A stretch of 64,000 nucleotides of DNA, taken from assembly GCF_000421165.1 (NCBI RefSeq), contig NZ_ATWI01000016.1, positions 43,881 through 107,880 of the forward strand, given 5' to 3'. The DNA comes from Marinobacter daepoensis DSM 16072. GTDB lineage: Bacteria > Pseudomonadota > Gammaproteobacteria > Pseudomonadales > Oleiphilaceae. Made by a program: the position numbers and the translations under genes. Position 1 is the first letter of the stretch, and each line of letters starts with the position of its first letter. A model generated the notes under the pieces. The model saw only the letters and a list, made by a program, of their open reading frames with translations, did not search any database and was not told the DNA's origin. Shown piece by piece: positions 50,861-60,380 of the stretch.

Positions 50861-53308
50861 CTACCGATGCAGGTGGGTTTCGAGTGCCTGAGCGAGTCGC
50901 TCGGCGTGTTCCGTGTGCACGTCATCAATAGCCGGATGCAGACACCAGATGGCGATCAGCCTTTCCAGTTCTTGTTCCGGCGTGCTGTTGTCACCGCCAC
51001 CCAGGCCTTCGGCCAGACGCTGAACCTGAATCTCCATTCGGCGCCCCTGGTCGGCATCCGGGGTCTCTTTGCCCGAGAGAATCTCGGCCCGAATGACCAG
51101 GTCTCGCCCGGAAAGCGGTTCTGCGTCTGCAGCGAGTTTCTGCCAGGCCGGTGGTGTCTGTTCTGAAGACAGAGAGCCTGAGACGCGGTTGGTAATCAGG
51201 CTTTTCCAGCTCTCAAGCCTGGCGGTCAGTTTCCGGCGCTGGCCAAGGCTCGCCAGATGCTGGCGAAGGCTCTGAACCTCCTCGCGAACGGGGCGGGACA
51301 AAGGGCTGTCGGCGAGGCGCTTTAATGCACTTTTCGCCTCTTCAAGGGTAGCCTCATCAACCTCTGTGCCCAGGCTTTGATAGTTTTCAAGAGCTGCGCG
51401 GGCGGCCTCGTCGGCCTCATTGCTTGCTTGTTGCTGGGCCGAGCGCTGGGCCTCTCTGCGTTCAAAAATCTGGTCACAGGCTTTACGAAAGGCTTGCCAG
51501 AGCTTGCGGTCTTCGCGATGGCGGGTAATACCTACCGTTTTCCACTCAGTCTGAAGCGCTTTGGCCTGGTCCATCGCCTCCTGCAGCGGTTCATGGTTGA
51601 TCAGAGACTGGGCGCGTTCGACGATCGACTGCTTGGCGGTTTCGTTCCGGAGTCGTTCTTCATCCAGAGGCCGCTCAAGTTGTTTCAGCAGGTCATCGAA
51701 TCGTTTCTGCATCTGACGATTGTCGCGGAAGTCCACAGGCCAGGCAGCTTTCCATTCCTGGCGGGCGGTCTGATGAATCCGTTCTGCTCCTTTCCAGTCG
51801 ATGTTTGTCCAGTCGGCGTGTTGTAGAAAGTGCTCAAGCTCTTCGCAGATGGCAGCGCGTTTCTGGAGGTTCGCCTGTTTCAGGTCGGATTTTGCCTCGA
51901 AGTAGGCTTTGCAGGGCTCGTAGGCCTGGTCTGAGGCGGCCTTGAACCTATTCCACAGGGACCGGTCCGATGAACCACCGAGTTCTCGCCATTCGTTCTG
52001 CAATTCCTTGATCCGCTCAGCCTTGGCCTCGGGCTCTATGGGTTGATCGGCAAGATACTCCATTTGCTCACAGAGCGACTGTTGTTTCGGTGCGGTGGCG
52101 AAGCCTTGCCAGTCGCTGAGCTCCCGGAACTGGCCAGCCAGCAGTTGCATTCGGGCCTGGAAGCCTTTTCGGTGGCGCTGGTCCAGCGCCTGAAACTGCC
52201 CCTGAGCAACCTTCAGAAGTTGGCGGGATTCCTTGAACTGCCTAGCTTCCAGAGCGGCCTCCAGCTTGGGGAGTGTCGACTCCAGTGCCTCAGTGCTCAT
52301 TTTCTGTTGCTCATGGTCGGCAGATGAGGGCGTTTGGGGTTTGGGTTTGCCGGCCAGTGCTTGCAGGCCTGAGAGTGGTTCGGGTAAGGGGAATTCCTTT
52401 GGCCACGCGACTTCGGCCAGTAACGCGTTTACCAATTGCTGAGGGGCGTCTGTTGAACCACCATTCAGTTCTGTTATCTGGGGCAGAACGTTATTGAGTC
52501 GCCTGACGGCGGCCAGATAATTGCGCAAGGCCAGCATGCTCTGCTCGTACCGCTTTTGTTCCTGCTTGTCGACCTGGGTTTCCCGAGTGGCTTCCAGCCA
52601 CCGGTTCTCTTGGGTTTTCTGCAATGCATCGAGGGCGGATTCTGAAGGGAGCCCCGAGGCGTCTGCAGACTTGAGCTGGGCCAGGGTCTGTTGCAGAAGT
52701 TCAAGTGTTTCGTCCCTTTGGCACTTTTGCTCCAGGTGGCGTTGCTCTTCCGCTTGGTCTTCTTTGAACTGTTTCAGGCGCTCGCGGATTTGGTGGACGG
52801 CTTCCAGAAACTGTTGTGTCTGTTCGGGGGTGGCCTGCTCCTCAACGGTTTGCCAACTGTCCTGAACGGAAGTCAGTCGCGCCTCGAACAGTTTGGTGTC
52901 CTCGCTTTTCGCCTGATCCTGTGCCTGGCGGACCAGCTCTGCGATACGGTTTTTAACCGCTTTTTCTTTGGCTTGCTGATCTTTTAGCTGCTGTAACGAC
53001 TGTTTGGCGGTTTGATAGACGCCTTTGTCACGGCCTTTGGCCTGTTTAAGAACTTCTTGCAACAGGTCTTCCTGCTGAAGCTTTCTGGCGGCTTCCAGGC
53101 GGAGTGCCGATGTCATACCCTCTATGGCCAGCTTGGCGAGTGCCGGCTGAGATGGGTCGGAGTTGAGCAGTTTTTCTTGTTGTTGTCGTTGTAGCTGCTT
53201 TTTGTCCTCTTCCGAGGGCTGGTCATTTTCCTGTTTTCTGGCTGCCTTCGGGCGCTCTTGGGAGACGGTTTTTCGGTTTCTGAACAACTTCTGAATGAAT
53301 GCAGCCAT
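50861..53308 (-). CDS. DUF349-domain coiled-coil protein
   Basis: An 815-residue cytoplasmic protein built of long helices with repeated DUF349 modules, recognisable from phrases such as LQNEWRELGGSSDRSLWNRFKAASDQAYEPCKAYF, WKAAWPVDFRDNRQMQKRFDDL and WKTVGITRHREDRKLWQAFRKACDQIFERR. Glu, Gln, Lys and Arg dominate, giving strong coiled-coil character. The family has no settled function. The ATG at 53308 (MAAFIQKLFRNRK) is preferred to the earlier TTG of the frame, since AAGGA lies upstream. It is convergent with the ComFB-like gene and divergent from recX with about 155 bases between starts. Confidence 0.88.
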   Translation of the reverse strand: MAAFIQKLFRNRKTVSQERPKAARKQENDQPSEEDKKQLQRQQQEKLLNSDPSQPALAKLAIEGMTSALRLEAARKLQQEDLLQEVLKQAKGRDKGVYQTAKQSLQQLKDQQAKEKAVKNRIAELVRQAQDQAKSEDTKLFEARLTSVQDSWQTVEEQATPEQTQQFLEAVHQIRERLKQFKEDQAEEQRHLEQKCQRDETLELLQQTLAQLKSADASGLPSESALDALQKTQENRWLEATRETQVDKQEQKRYEQSMLALRNYLAAVRRLNNVLPQITELNGGSTDAPQQLVNALLAEVAWPKEFPLPEPLSGLQALAGKPKPQTPSSADHEQQKMSTEALESTLPKLEAALEARQFKESRQLLKVAQGQFQALDQRHRKGFQARMQLLAGQFRELSDWQGFATAPKQQSLCEQMEYLADQPIEPEAKAERIKELQNEWRELGGSSDRSLWNRFKAASDQAYEPCKAYFEAKSDLKQANLQKRAAICEELEHFLQHADWTNIDWKGAERIHQTARQEWKAAWPVDFRDNRQMQKRFDDLLKQLERPLDEERLRNETAKQSIVERAQSLINHEPLQEAMDQAKALQTEWKTVGITRHREDRKLWQAFRKACDQIFERREAQRSAQQQASNEADEAARAALENYQSLGTEVDEATLEEAKSALKRLADSPLSRPVREEVQSLRQHLASLGQRRKLTARLESWKSLITNRVSGSLSSEQTPPAWQKLAADAEPLSGRDLVIRAEILSGKETPDADQGRRMEIQVQRLAEGLGGGDNSTPEQELERLIAIWCLHPAIDDVHTEHAERLAQALETHLHR

Positions 53309-53463
53309 ATAAAGGTATCCTTGGGATTGCAACCAGTTTGCGGTGACGGCAGAGTGTCCGCCTTCCGGCCCGGCCTCAGTCTGGTCCGGGTAGTATGTAC
53401 TGCCGGGGATTGTCCCGGGATGCTAAGTCTATCGTTTTGCAAGTCGTGGCGGAAAGGGCCTGT

Positions 53464-53940
53464 ATGGCAAAAGATCAAAAACACGCTGACCCGGAATACC
53501 TGGCTCGTTCTGCGGCCCTTCGGCTTTTGGCACGCCGGGAACACAGTCGCTATGAGCTCACGCTCAAGCTGAGGCAGAGGCATCTTGAGACGGATGTGAT
53601 TGAGTCTGTACTTGATGACTATGAGCGTGAGGGCTGGCTGGATGATGATCGGTTCGCTGATATCTACGCGCGCCAGCGGATAGAGGCAGGGTACGGGCCC
53701 CTGAGAATTCTGGCCGAGTTGCAGCAGCGCGGAGTGAAGGAGGTGCCAGTATGCCTCTCTTTGGTGACCGAGGATGAATGGTGTCAAAAAGCCGCCCGGG
53801 CCCGCGAAAAGCGCTTCGGGTTGGGAAGGCTTGATGGAGATCTGCCGGAAAAAGCCCGTCAGGCCAGGTTTCTGGCGCGACGTGGATTCTCGGCATCACA
53901 CTCAGAGTATGCGCTGGTGTCGCTCCCGGACGCTTTTTGA
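53464..53940 (+). CDS. recX: RecX-like regulatory protein
   Basis: A 158-residue protein of the RecX family, which modulates RecA filaments. Start codon ATG 53464 has AAAGGG just upstream. The typical three-helix repeats are seen as LARREHSRYELTLKLRQR, VLDDYEREGWLDDDRFADIYARQRI, YGPLRILAELQQRGV and ARFLARRGFSASH. No recA gene is within the window, so it is not in the usual recA-recX pair here. It ends four bases before the convergent mltF gene. Confidence 0.88.
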   Translation: MAKDQKHADPEYLARSAALRLLARREHSRYELTLKLRQRHLETDVIESVLDDYEREGWLDDDRFADIYARQRIEAGYGPLRILAELQQRGVKEVPVCLSLVTEDEWCQKAARAREKRFGLGRLDGDLPEKARQARFLARRGFSASHSEYALVSLPDAF

Positions 53941-53944
53941 GGCG

Positions 53945-55444
53945 TCAGAGTGTTGGTGGGATCAGTTGTAACTCGGGAGGTAGCTCTGCCCGGAAATCCG
54001 TTTGTGGTTCGCCGACGGAGGCCTCCGGGTTGTCTTCAAGCCAGGCTAGTTCGCTTTCAGGCTCTGACGGAGCCGGAGAGTCTGGCGCCGTCACTCGGAC
54101 GAGAACGTCGTAGTATCGCCGTATGTTCTGCACGTAAACTACCGGCTCGTTGCCGCGGGCATAGCCGAAGCGGGTTTTTGAATACCATTCTTTCTGGGCC
54201 AGTAAGGGCAGGAATTCCTTTACGTCCATCCATCGGTCAGGGTTTTTGCCGGCTGACTCAGCGAGGCGCCTTGCATCCTCAAGGTGACCAAAACCGACGT
54301 TGTATGAAGCCAGCGCAAACCAGGTGCGGTCTGGCTCAGGTATCCGCTCTGGAATACGGCCATGCACCATCCGGAAATATCGTGCGCCACCCTCTATACT
54401 CTCCTCGGCATCCAGTCGGTTATTGATGCCGATGTAATTGGCGGTGGTTCGGGTCAGCATCATCAAGCCGCGCACGCCAGTGGGGGACACGGCGTTAGGG
54501 CGCCAGTGCGATTCCTGATAACCGATGGCTGCCAGTAGCCGCCAGTCCATGCCAGACGCTTCCGCGTAATCCCGGAACAGTGACTGGTATCGCGGCAGCC
54601 GGTTTTCAACGTGGTGCATGAACGTTCGGGCTCCGACGTAAGTGAGTCGGTCCAGATGCCCGTAGAAACGTTCGGCAAGCTGAGCCATGGTTCCGTTGTT
54701 CCTGACCCGCTCCATGAAGACCGAGGCTGCGTTGACCAGGCTGTCGTCCTGAGCGCCGGGGAAAAGCCAGACAAGATCGCTCGGTTCGTTCAGAGCGAAG
54801 GCTTCATACACCTTTGGGAAAAATACGTGATTGAGGTCGAGTTCATTGGATGCTATGACCGCGTAGCTGAATTCGCCGCTCTCCACCCTTGCCAGCAGTC
54901 CGGCCGCATCCAGGCCAGGGTGCTTTTCGATCAGCGGTGCCTGATCGTCAGTGGCATCCGCGATCAGATGTTCATGATTGCTGTCGGCCAGCATGTGCAT
55001 TGTTTCGGAAGCCAGATCGTCCAGAGATTCGGGAGCGGGCACCTCTTTGTTATAGACAATGACGGACTGTGCGGTTACGCCAATCGGAAGGGTATAATAG
55101 GCGCCCTCAAGGTCTGGACGCTTCGTCAGCCCGGCAAGGCCGATGTGTGCGTAGTTTCTGGAAAGTACGGAAAGAATTTCTGAATTGTCTTCGGCAACGC
55201 GAACGCGTAGTTCAACGCCCAGCTCGTCAGCAAACAGTCTGGCGAGTTCGTAGTCGTAGCCGGTATCCAGGTCCTGGTCCTGATAATAGATGGAGGGTGC
55301 GACCCGGGTGATGACATGAAGAACGCCTTCATCCCGGATTTCCTGAAGGGTGGTAGGCCTTGTGCAACCGGTGGCGAGAACAACGGCCAGTACCAGTGTC
55401 AGACGCGCACTGTTGCTTCGGAATGTGCTGATAAATCGTGACAA
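53945..55444 (-). CDS. mltF: Membrane-bound lytic murein transglycosylase F
   Basis: An exported two-domain enzyme. The N-terminal lobe (about 45-270 in the chosen form) is a solute-binding-protein (SBP) family 3-like regulatory domain (GVLHVITRVAPSIYYQ, DELGVELRVRV). The C-terminal lobe is an SLT-type transglycosylase with the catalytic glutamate in AAIGYQESHWRPNAVSPTGVRGLMMLT and a late YNVGFGHLEDARRLAE. A lipobox-like VLATGC follows the hydrophobic signal. The frame opens further upstream (to 55585), but TTG 55444 has GGAGAG before it and gives 499 residues, about the usual MltF length. The start is therefore uncertain. It is divergent from purL. Confidence 0.9.
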   Translation of the reverse strand: MSRFISTFRSNSARLTLVLAVVLATGCTRPTTLQEIRDEGVLHVITRVAPSIYYQDQDLDTGYDYELARLFADELGVELRVRVAEDNSEILSVLSRNYAHIGLAGLTKRPDLEGAYYTLPIGVTAQSVIVYNKEVPAPESLDDLASETMHMLADSNHEHLIADATDDQAPLIEKHPGLDAAGLLARVESGEFSYAVIASNELDLNHVFFPKVYEAFALNEPSDLVWLFPGAQDDSLVNAASVFMERVRNNGTMAQLAERFYGHLDRLTYVGARTFMHHVENRLPRYQSLFRDYAEASGMDWRLLAAIGYQESHWRPNAVSPTGVRGLMMLTRTTANYIGINNRLDAEESIEGGARYFRMVHGRIPERIPEPDRTWFALASYNVGFGHLEDARRLAESAGKNPDRWMDVKEFLPLLAQKEWYSKTRFGYARGNEPVVYVQNIRRYYDVLVRVTAPDSPAPSEPESELAWLEDNPEASVGEPQTDFRAELPPELQLIPPTL

Positions 55445-55714
55445 ATCCCTTCTCTCCACTAAAAGCCCAATGCTCAGGAACCTTTGGGAAACCGCTCCCG
55501 GGATCCTGCGGTTAACGCTCATTGCCATCCATGCCTGAATCCAATGATCCCTGCTGAACAGCAGATGGTCAATTATTGTGGCCAATTGCTGTGCAAAAGA
55601 ATGTCAATTTTACATTATCGAAAGAGTCCAGCTGGCGCTGTAACCTGCGATCGGTTTCAAGTATCATGGCGGCCTTTCAGACGTCCCCCGATTCGCGCGA
55701 TACAGGTTGATATC

Positions 55715-58700
55715 ATGCTTGAGCTTCGCGGCGCGCCAGCGCTCTCGCCTTTTCGTTCCCGCAAACTGCATTCCCGTATACAGGAAATGGTGCCGGGTGT
55801 AGAACATGTGTATGCCGAGTTCATGCACTTTGTGGATCTAGATGCGGACCTTTCCGATTCGGAACAGGCCATTCTGGACCGGCTGCTGACCTACGGTCCA
55901 AGCGTTCAGGTGGAAGAACCTGATGGCATTCTGTTCCTTGTGGTTCCGCGGCCAGGCACGCTTTCTCCCTGGTCCAGCAAGGCAACCGACATTGCCCGCA
56001 ACTGCGGACTAAGACAGATCCGAAGAATAGAGCGGGGCATCGCCTATTACGTCAGAGCCGGCAAAAAGCTTGGCCTTGAGCAGCGCGAGCAGATCGCAGC
56101 AGTGCTTCATGACCGGATGACCCAGAAAGTGTTCCATGAGATGGGCGGTGCAGAGCTGCTATTCAGTCATGAAGAGCCTCGCTCGCTTGGACGGGTTCCG
56201 GTGCTTGCTGGTGGCCGGGAAGCCCTTGTGGAAGCCAATGCCCGGCTGGGCCTGGCGCTGGCCGATGACGAGATCGATTATCTGGTTAGCTCTTTCGTTG
56301 GCCTAGAACGTGACCCTACCGACGTTGAGTTGATGATGTTTGCGCAGGCAAACTCTGAGCACTGTCGACATAAGATTTTCAATGCTTCCTGGGATATTGA
56401 TGGAGAAGGGCAGGAGAAATCGCTGTTTGCGATGATTCGCAATACCTTCGAAATGAACAGTGAGGGCGTGTTGTCTGCCTATAAAGACAATGCCTCTGTG
56501 ATTGCCGGCAGCGAGGCGGGCCGCTTCTTCCCGGATCCGGACACCGGGGTCTACGGTTACAACCGTGAGCCGGTTCATATCCTGATGAAGGTGGAGACCC
56601 ACAACCATCCGACGGCCATTTCTCCGTTCTCGGGCGCGGCAACCGGTTCCGGTGGTGAAATCCGGGATGAAGGCGCAACCGGGCGAGGGTCTAAACCAAA
56701 GGCCGGGCTTGCAGGCTTTACCGTGTCGAACCTGAATATTCCAGGTGACGAGCAACCTTGGGAAATCGGTTATGGCAAGCCGGACCGGATTGCGTCTGCG
56801 CTAGATATCATGATTGAAGGTCCTATTGGTGGTGCGGCTTTCAACAACGAATTCGGTCGGCCTAATCTGGCGGGCTATTTCAGAACGTTTGAGGAAAAGG
56901 TATCCGGGGTAGCGGGTGAAGAAGTTCGGGGCTACCACAAGCCGATCATGATCGCTGGTGGCTTGGGTAACATCCGTGAACAGCATGTCGAGAAAGGCAA
57001 TATTCCGGTCGGAGCAAAGCTGATTGTGCTGGGTGGGCCTTCGATGTTGATCGGTCTTGGGGGCGGCGCAGCGTCCTCCATGGATTCCGGCTCCAGTCAC
57101 GAAAACCTTGACTTCGCGTCTGTTCAGCGGGACAACCCGGAAATGGAACGTCGCTGCCAGGAGGTGATTGATCGCTGCTGGCAAATGGGCGACAACAACC
57201 CGATCTGTTTTATCCACGATGTTGGCGCTGGTGGTTTGTCCAATGCCATGCCTGAGCTGGTTAAAGATGGCGGTCGGGGAGGCAAGTTTGAATTGCGGGA
57301 TATTCCCAGTGATGAGCCCGGTATGTCTCCTCTGGAAATCTGGTGTAACGAATCCCAGGAACGTTACGTCATGGCAGTGGCGCCGGAAAACCTTGATCTG
57401 TTTGATGCCTTGTGTCGCCGGGAGCGTTGCCCGTATGCCGTTATTGGTGAGGCGATCGAAGATCATCACCTGGAATTAGGCGATTCCTACTTTAATGATA
57501 AGCCTGTCGACCTTCCCATGGAGGTCCTGTTCGGTAAGCCGCCGCGCATGCATCGCAGCGTCACCCGGTCATCTTTCACCAAGCCGATCTTTGATTCGAC
57601 GAAGATCGACCTGCACGATGCCGTTCGCCGGATTCTGCGCCTGCCTTCTGTTGGCTCTAAAAACTTCCTGATCACCATTGGCGACCGTACCATTACAGGT
57701 CTTGTTGCCCGGGACCAGATGGTCGGGCCCTGGCAGGTACCGGTCAGTGATGTGGCTGTCACGGCTGCCTCGTTTGATGTGCGGGCGGGCGAGGCCATGG
57801 CCATGGGCGAGCGGACTCCGATCGCTGTGATTGATGCGCCAGCCTCTGGCCGCATGGCTGTTGGAGAAGCTATTACCAACCTGGCAGCTGCGCCGATTGC
57901 CAAATTGTCGGATATCCGGTTGTCGGCAAACTGGATGGCGGCGGCCGGGCACCCTGGTGAAGATGAGAATCTTTACGAGACGGTGCGGGCTGTCGGTATG
58001 GAGCTTTGTCCGGCTTTGGGCATCACCATCCCCGTTGGTAAGGACTCTATGTCCATGAAAACGGCGTGGGAAGAAGATAACGGTGAGCAGAAGAGTGTCA
58101 CGGCACCGTTGTCGCTGATTGTCAGTGGCTTTGCGCCAGTGACGGACGTTGCCCGCACCCAGACCCCTCAGCTGCGCTCGGATGCTGGCGAAACGGATCT
58201 GATCCTTGTGGACCTGGCGGCAGGCCAGAACCGCCTGGGCGGGTCTGCATTGGCTCAGGTGTATCGCCAGGTTGGTGCGGTTGCGCCCGATCTGGACGAT
58301 CCTGAAGACATCAAGGCATTTTTTGCCGTTATCCAGGGGTTGAATGCTGACGGAAAGCTGCTGGCTTATCATGATCGGTCGGATGGTGGGTTGTTCGTCA
58401 CTCTGGCTGAGATGAGCTTCGCCGGAAGAACCGGCGTCGATATCAGGCTCGATGGCCTGGCTGAAGATGAAACCCAGTTTGCCCGGGAGCTTTTCAATGA
58501 AGAGCTCGGTGCGGTTATCCAGGTTCGCCGAGCGGATACCGATTTTGTGTTGCAGCAGTTCTCTGGAGCCGGTCTTGGTGACCATACGAGTGTGGTTGGT
58601 ACCCTGAATGATAAAGATCGGGTCAGGCTGTTGTTTGCAGGCGAGTCGGTACTTGATGAGTCTCGCACAGACCTGCAGCGGTTGTGGGCAGAGACCAGCT

Positions 58701-59620
58701 ATCGCATTCAATCACTGAGGGATAACGCCGATTGTGCCCAGGAAGAGTTCGACAGCCTGCTGGATGAGGGTGATCCGGGGCTGGGCGCTGAGCTGACGTT
58801 CGACGTTAATGAAGATATCGCTGCGCCTTTCGTCAATACGGGTAAGCGGCCCAGGGTTGCTGTGCTCAGGGAGCAGGGTGTTAACGGCCAGGTAGAGATG
58901 GCTGCGGCGTTTGACCGTGCCGGGTTCGAAGCCACTGATGTTCACATGAGTGACTTGCTTTCTGGCCGGGTCAGTCTTGATTCCTTCCAGAGCCTGGTGG
59001 CTTGTGGCGGGTTCTCGTATGGAGATGTGCTGGGTGCCGGCGAGGGATGGGCGAAGTCGATCCTGTTTAACGACCGGGTTCGTGATCAGTTTGCAGCATT
59101 TTTCAATCGTCAGGATACGTTGGCTCTTGGCGTGTGTAACGGTTGTCAGATGTTGTCGAACCTTCATGAGCTGATTCCTGGCAGTGAAGGCTGGCCCCGC
59201 TTTGTACGCAATCAGTCTGAACAGTTTGAAGCACGATTTGTCATGGTTGAGGTGGCGCCGTCGCCGTCTGCCTTCCTCGAAGGCATGGCAGGTTCCCGTA
59301 TGCCGATTGCGGTGGCTCATGGCGAAGGGCGGATTGAGTTTGCCCCGGGCAATTCAGCCAAGGCATTGGCAGAGAGTGAGTTGATCGCTCTGCGATACGT
59401 CGACAACCGTGGCGAGGTGACAACCCGTTACCCGTACAACCCTAACGGCTCTGAGTCTGGGATTACAGGCATCACCTCTCGGGATGGCCGGGTTACGATC
59501 ATGATGCCACACCCGGAAAGGGTGTTCCGTGCAGTTCAGCATTCCTGGCGGCCGGATGGCTGGCAAGAGGATGGTCCGTGGCTGCGTATGTTCCGTAATG
59601 CCAGAAAGTGGTTTGGTTGA
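55715..59620 (+). CDS. purL: Phosphoribosylformylglycinamidine synthase
   Basis: A 1301-residue enzyme of purine synthesis that converts FGAR and glutamine to FGAM. The ATG at 55715 (MLELRGAPALSPFRSRKL) is chosen because this is the conserved beginning and AGGT lies upstream. The large type (N-terminal domain, FGAM synthetase centre, glutaminase end) is evident. The centre has MKVETHNHPTAISPFSGAATGSGGEIRDEGATGRG and HDVGAGGLSNAMPEL. The glutaminase end has the catalytic cysteine in GVCNGCQML, and HPER with the histidine and glutamate. It is divergent from mltF with about 270 bases between starts. As I recall, the same pair is found in Pseudomonas. A terminator-like hairpin lies at 59653. Confidence 0.98.
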   Translation: MLELRGAPALSPFRSRKLHSRIQEMVPGVEHVYAEFMHFVDLDADLSDSEQAILDRLLTYGPSVQVEEPDGILFLVVPRPGTLSPWSSKATDIARNCGLRQIRRIERGIAYYVRAGKKLGLEQREQIAAVLHDRMTQKVFHEMGGAELLFSHEEPRSLGRVPVLAGGREALVEANARLGLALADDEIDYLVSSFVGLERDPTDVELMMFAQANSEHCRHKIFNASWDIDGEGQEKSLFAMIRNTFEMNSEGVLSAYKDNASVIAGSEAGRFFPDPDTGVYGYNREPVHILMKVETHNHPTAISPFSGAATGSGGEIRDEGATGRGSKPKAGLAGFTVSNLNIPGDEQPWEIGYGKPDRIASALDIMIEGPIGGAAFNNEFGRPNLAGYFRTFEEKVSGVAGEEVRGYHKPIMIAGGLGNIREQHVEKGNIPVGAKLIVLGGPSMLIGLGGGAASSMDSGSSHENLDFASVQRDNPEMERRCQEVIDRCWQMGDNNPICFIHDVGAGGLSNAMPELVKDGGRGGKFELRDIPSDEPGMSPLEIWCNESQERYVMAVAPENLDLFDALCRRERCPYAVIGEAIEDHHLELGDSYFNDKPVDLPMEVLFGKPPRMHRSVTRSSFTKPIFDSTKIDLHDAVRRILRLPSVGSKNFLITIGDRTITGLVARDQMVGPWQVPVSDVAVTAASFDVRAGEAMAMGERTPIAVIDAPASGRMAVGEAITNLAAAPIAKLSDIRLSANWMAAAGHPGEDENLYETVRAVGMELCPALGITIPVGKDSMSMKTAWEEDNGEQKSVTAPLSLIVSGFAPVTDVARTQTPQLRSDAGETDLILVDLAAGQNRLGGSALAQVYRQVGAVAPDLDDPEDIKAFFAVIQGLNADGKLLAYHDRSDGGLFVTLAEMSFAGRTGVDIRLDGLAEDETQFARELFNEELGAVIQVRRADTDFVLQQFSGAGLGDHTSVVGTLNDKDRVRLLFAGESVLDESRTDLQRLWAETSYRIQSLRDNADCAQEEFDSLLDEGDPGLGAELTFDVNEDIAAPFVNTGKRPRVAVLREQGVNGQVEMAAAFDRAGFEATDVHMSDLLSGRVSLDSFQSLVACGGFSYGDVLGAGEGWAKSILFNDRVRDQFAAFFNRQDTLALGVCNGCQMLSNLHELIPGSEGWPRFVRNQSEQFEARFVMVEVAPSPSAFLEGMAGSRMPIAVAHGEGRIEFAPGNSAKALAESELIALRYVDNRGEVTTRYPYNPNGSESGITGITSRDGRVTIMMPHPERVFRAVQHSWRPDGWQEDGPWLRMFRNARKWFG

Positions 59621-59652
59621 TTCGCTGAGGCGTTATTGACCTGCCAGAAAAG

Positions 59653-59702
59653 CCGGCCTTCAGGTTTCGTTGACAACAGCGGAGCATTGGGGCCGGTTTT
59701 TT
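59653..59702 (+). terminator. Possible terminator after purL
   Basis: CCGGCC (59653-59658) can pair with GGCCGG (59691-59696) around a 32-base loop, followed by six Ts (59697-59702). The long loop makes it weaker than a standard rho-independent terminator, but the position 33 bases after the stop fits. Confidence 0.5.
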
Positions 59703-60058
59703 ATTGTGTGTAAGAACGTCTCAGTGCGGGCTGACAGTAGCTCTGATGCAAAAATAATGTTGAAAAACTGCAATTCCGGACTTGACTAAAGAACTTTATG
59801 CACATTTTTGTGGTGGCTCTGGTTGTTCTGTGAACAACTCGCGAGAATTCCGTTTGTATTTTGATCTTGGTTCGCAACTCATTGAAACATAAGAAAATAA
59901 AATTGCGGGTGAAAATGTCGGCAATTTGAGTTGAGGCCAGTAATGATGGGGGCTGGGGGGCGATTCCCCAGAACTTTCCCCAGAGTTATCCACAGAATCT
60001 GTGGGTAACTTTGAAAACTTCATTGGTGAGCAAAGGTTGATCAAGGGGAGGGGTGGTT
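59703..60058. promoter_or_regulatory. Intergenic region with a DnaA-box-like palindrome
   Basis: No gene is supported here. The middle (about 59870-59910) is AT-rich. A direct repeat TTCCCCAGA occurs at 59964-59972 and 59976-59984. Next comes GTTATCCACAG (59985-59995), spacer AAT, and CTGTGGGTAAC (59999-60009), a near-perfect dyad whose halves are the DnaA-box consensus TTATCCACA and its near-match on the other strand. The region precedes the NIF3-like gene by about 50 bases. A regulatory role for DnaA is possible but not shown. Confidence 0.45.
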
Positions 60059-60373
60059 GTGTATAAAATCTGTTACTTCGTGCCGGAGAGTCATCTTGAG
60101 CAAACCAAACAGGCGTTATTTGATGTCGGAGCAGGGAAATTAGGGGATTACGACTCCTGTGCCTGGCAATGCGAAGGTCAGGGGCAGTTTCGGCCGCTGA
60201 CAGGCAGTACTCCCTTTCTGGGGCAGCAGGGGCAATTGGAGGTCGTGCGTGAGTATAAGGTGGAGTTGGTCTGTCAGGATGCTTTGATTCGGGATGCGCT
60301 TCACGCACTCAAACAGGCGCACCCCTACGAAGAGCCGGCCTACGAGGTCATTCGGTTGGAGGCTATCGGGTAA
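60059..60373 (+). CDS. Stand-alone NIF3-like (YqfO) domain protein
   Basis: A protein of 104 residues that resembles the CutA-like domain inserted in YqfO/NIF3 proteins, here as a free unit. Conserved pieces are MYKICYFVPESHLEQTKQALFDVGAGKLGDYDSCAW, GQFRPLTGSTPFLG and KQAHPYEEPAYEVIRL. The start is GTG 60059, chosen because AAGGGGAGG ends seven bases upstream; GTG 60053 is too close to it. The family is known but its function is not settled. It is preceded by the DnaA-box-like palindrome and convergent with a Nudix gene, with seven bases between the stops. Confidence 0.82.
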   Translation: MYKICYFVPESHLEQTKQALFDVGAGKLGDYDSCAWQCEGQGQFRPLTGSTPFLGQQGQLEVVREYKVELVCQDALIRDALHALKQAHPYEEPAYEVIRLEAIG

Positions 60374-60380
60374 CGGGGCT

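Noticed and set aside
57569..58711. Minus-strand open frame of 380 codons inside purL
   Set aside because: It is an antisense shadow of the highly conserved purL sequence, with no domain of its own.
59964..60009. Chromosomal replication origin
   Set aside because: Only one pair of DnaA-like boxes is present and none of the usual neighbours (dnaA, dnaN, gyrB, parAB) are in the window.
59796..60308. Minus-strand open frame of 170 codons over the gap before the NIF3-like gene
   Set aside because: It is rich in Pro, Ser and Arg, overlaps the NIF3-like gene on the other strand and has no ribosome-binding site.
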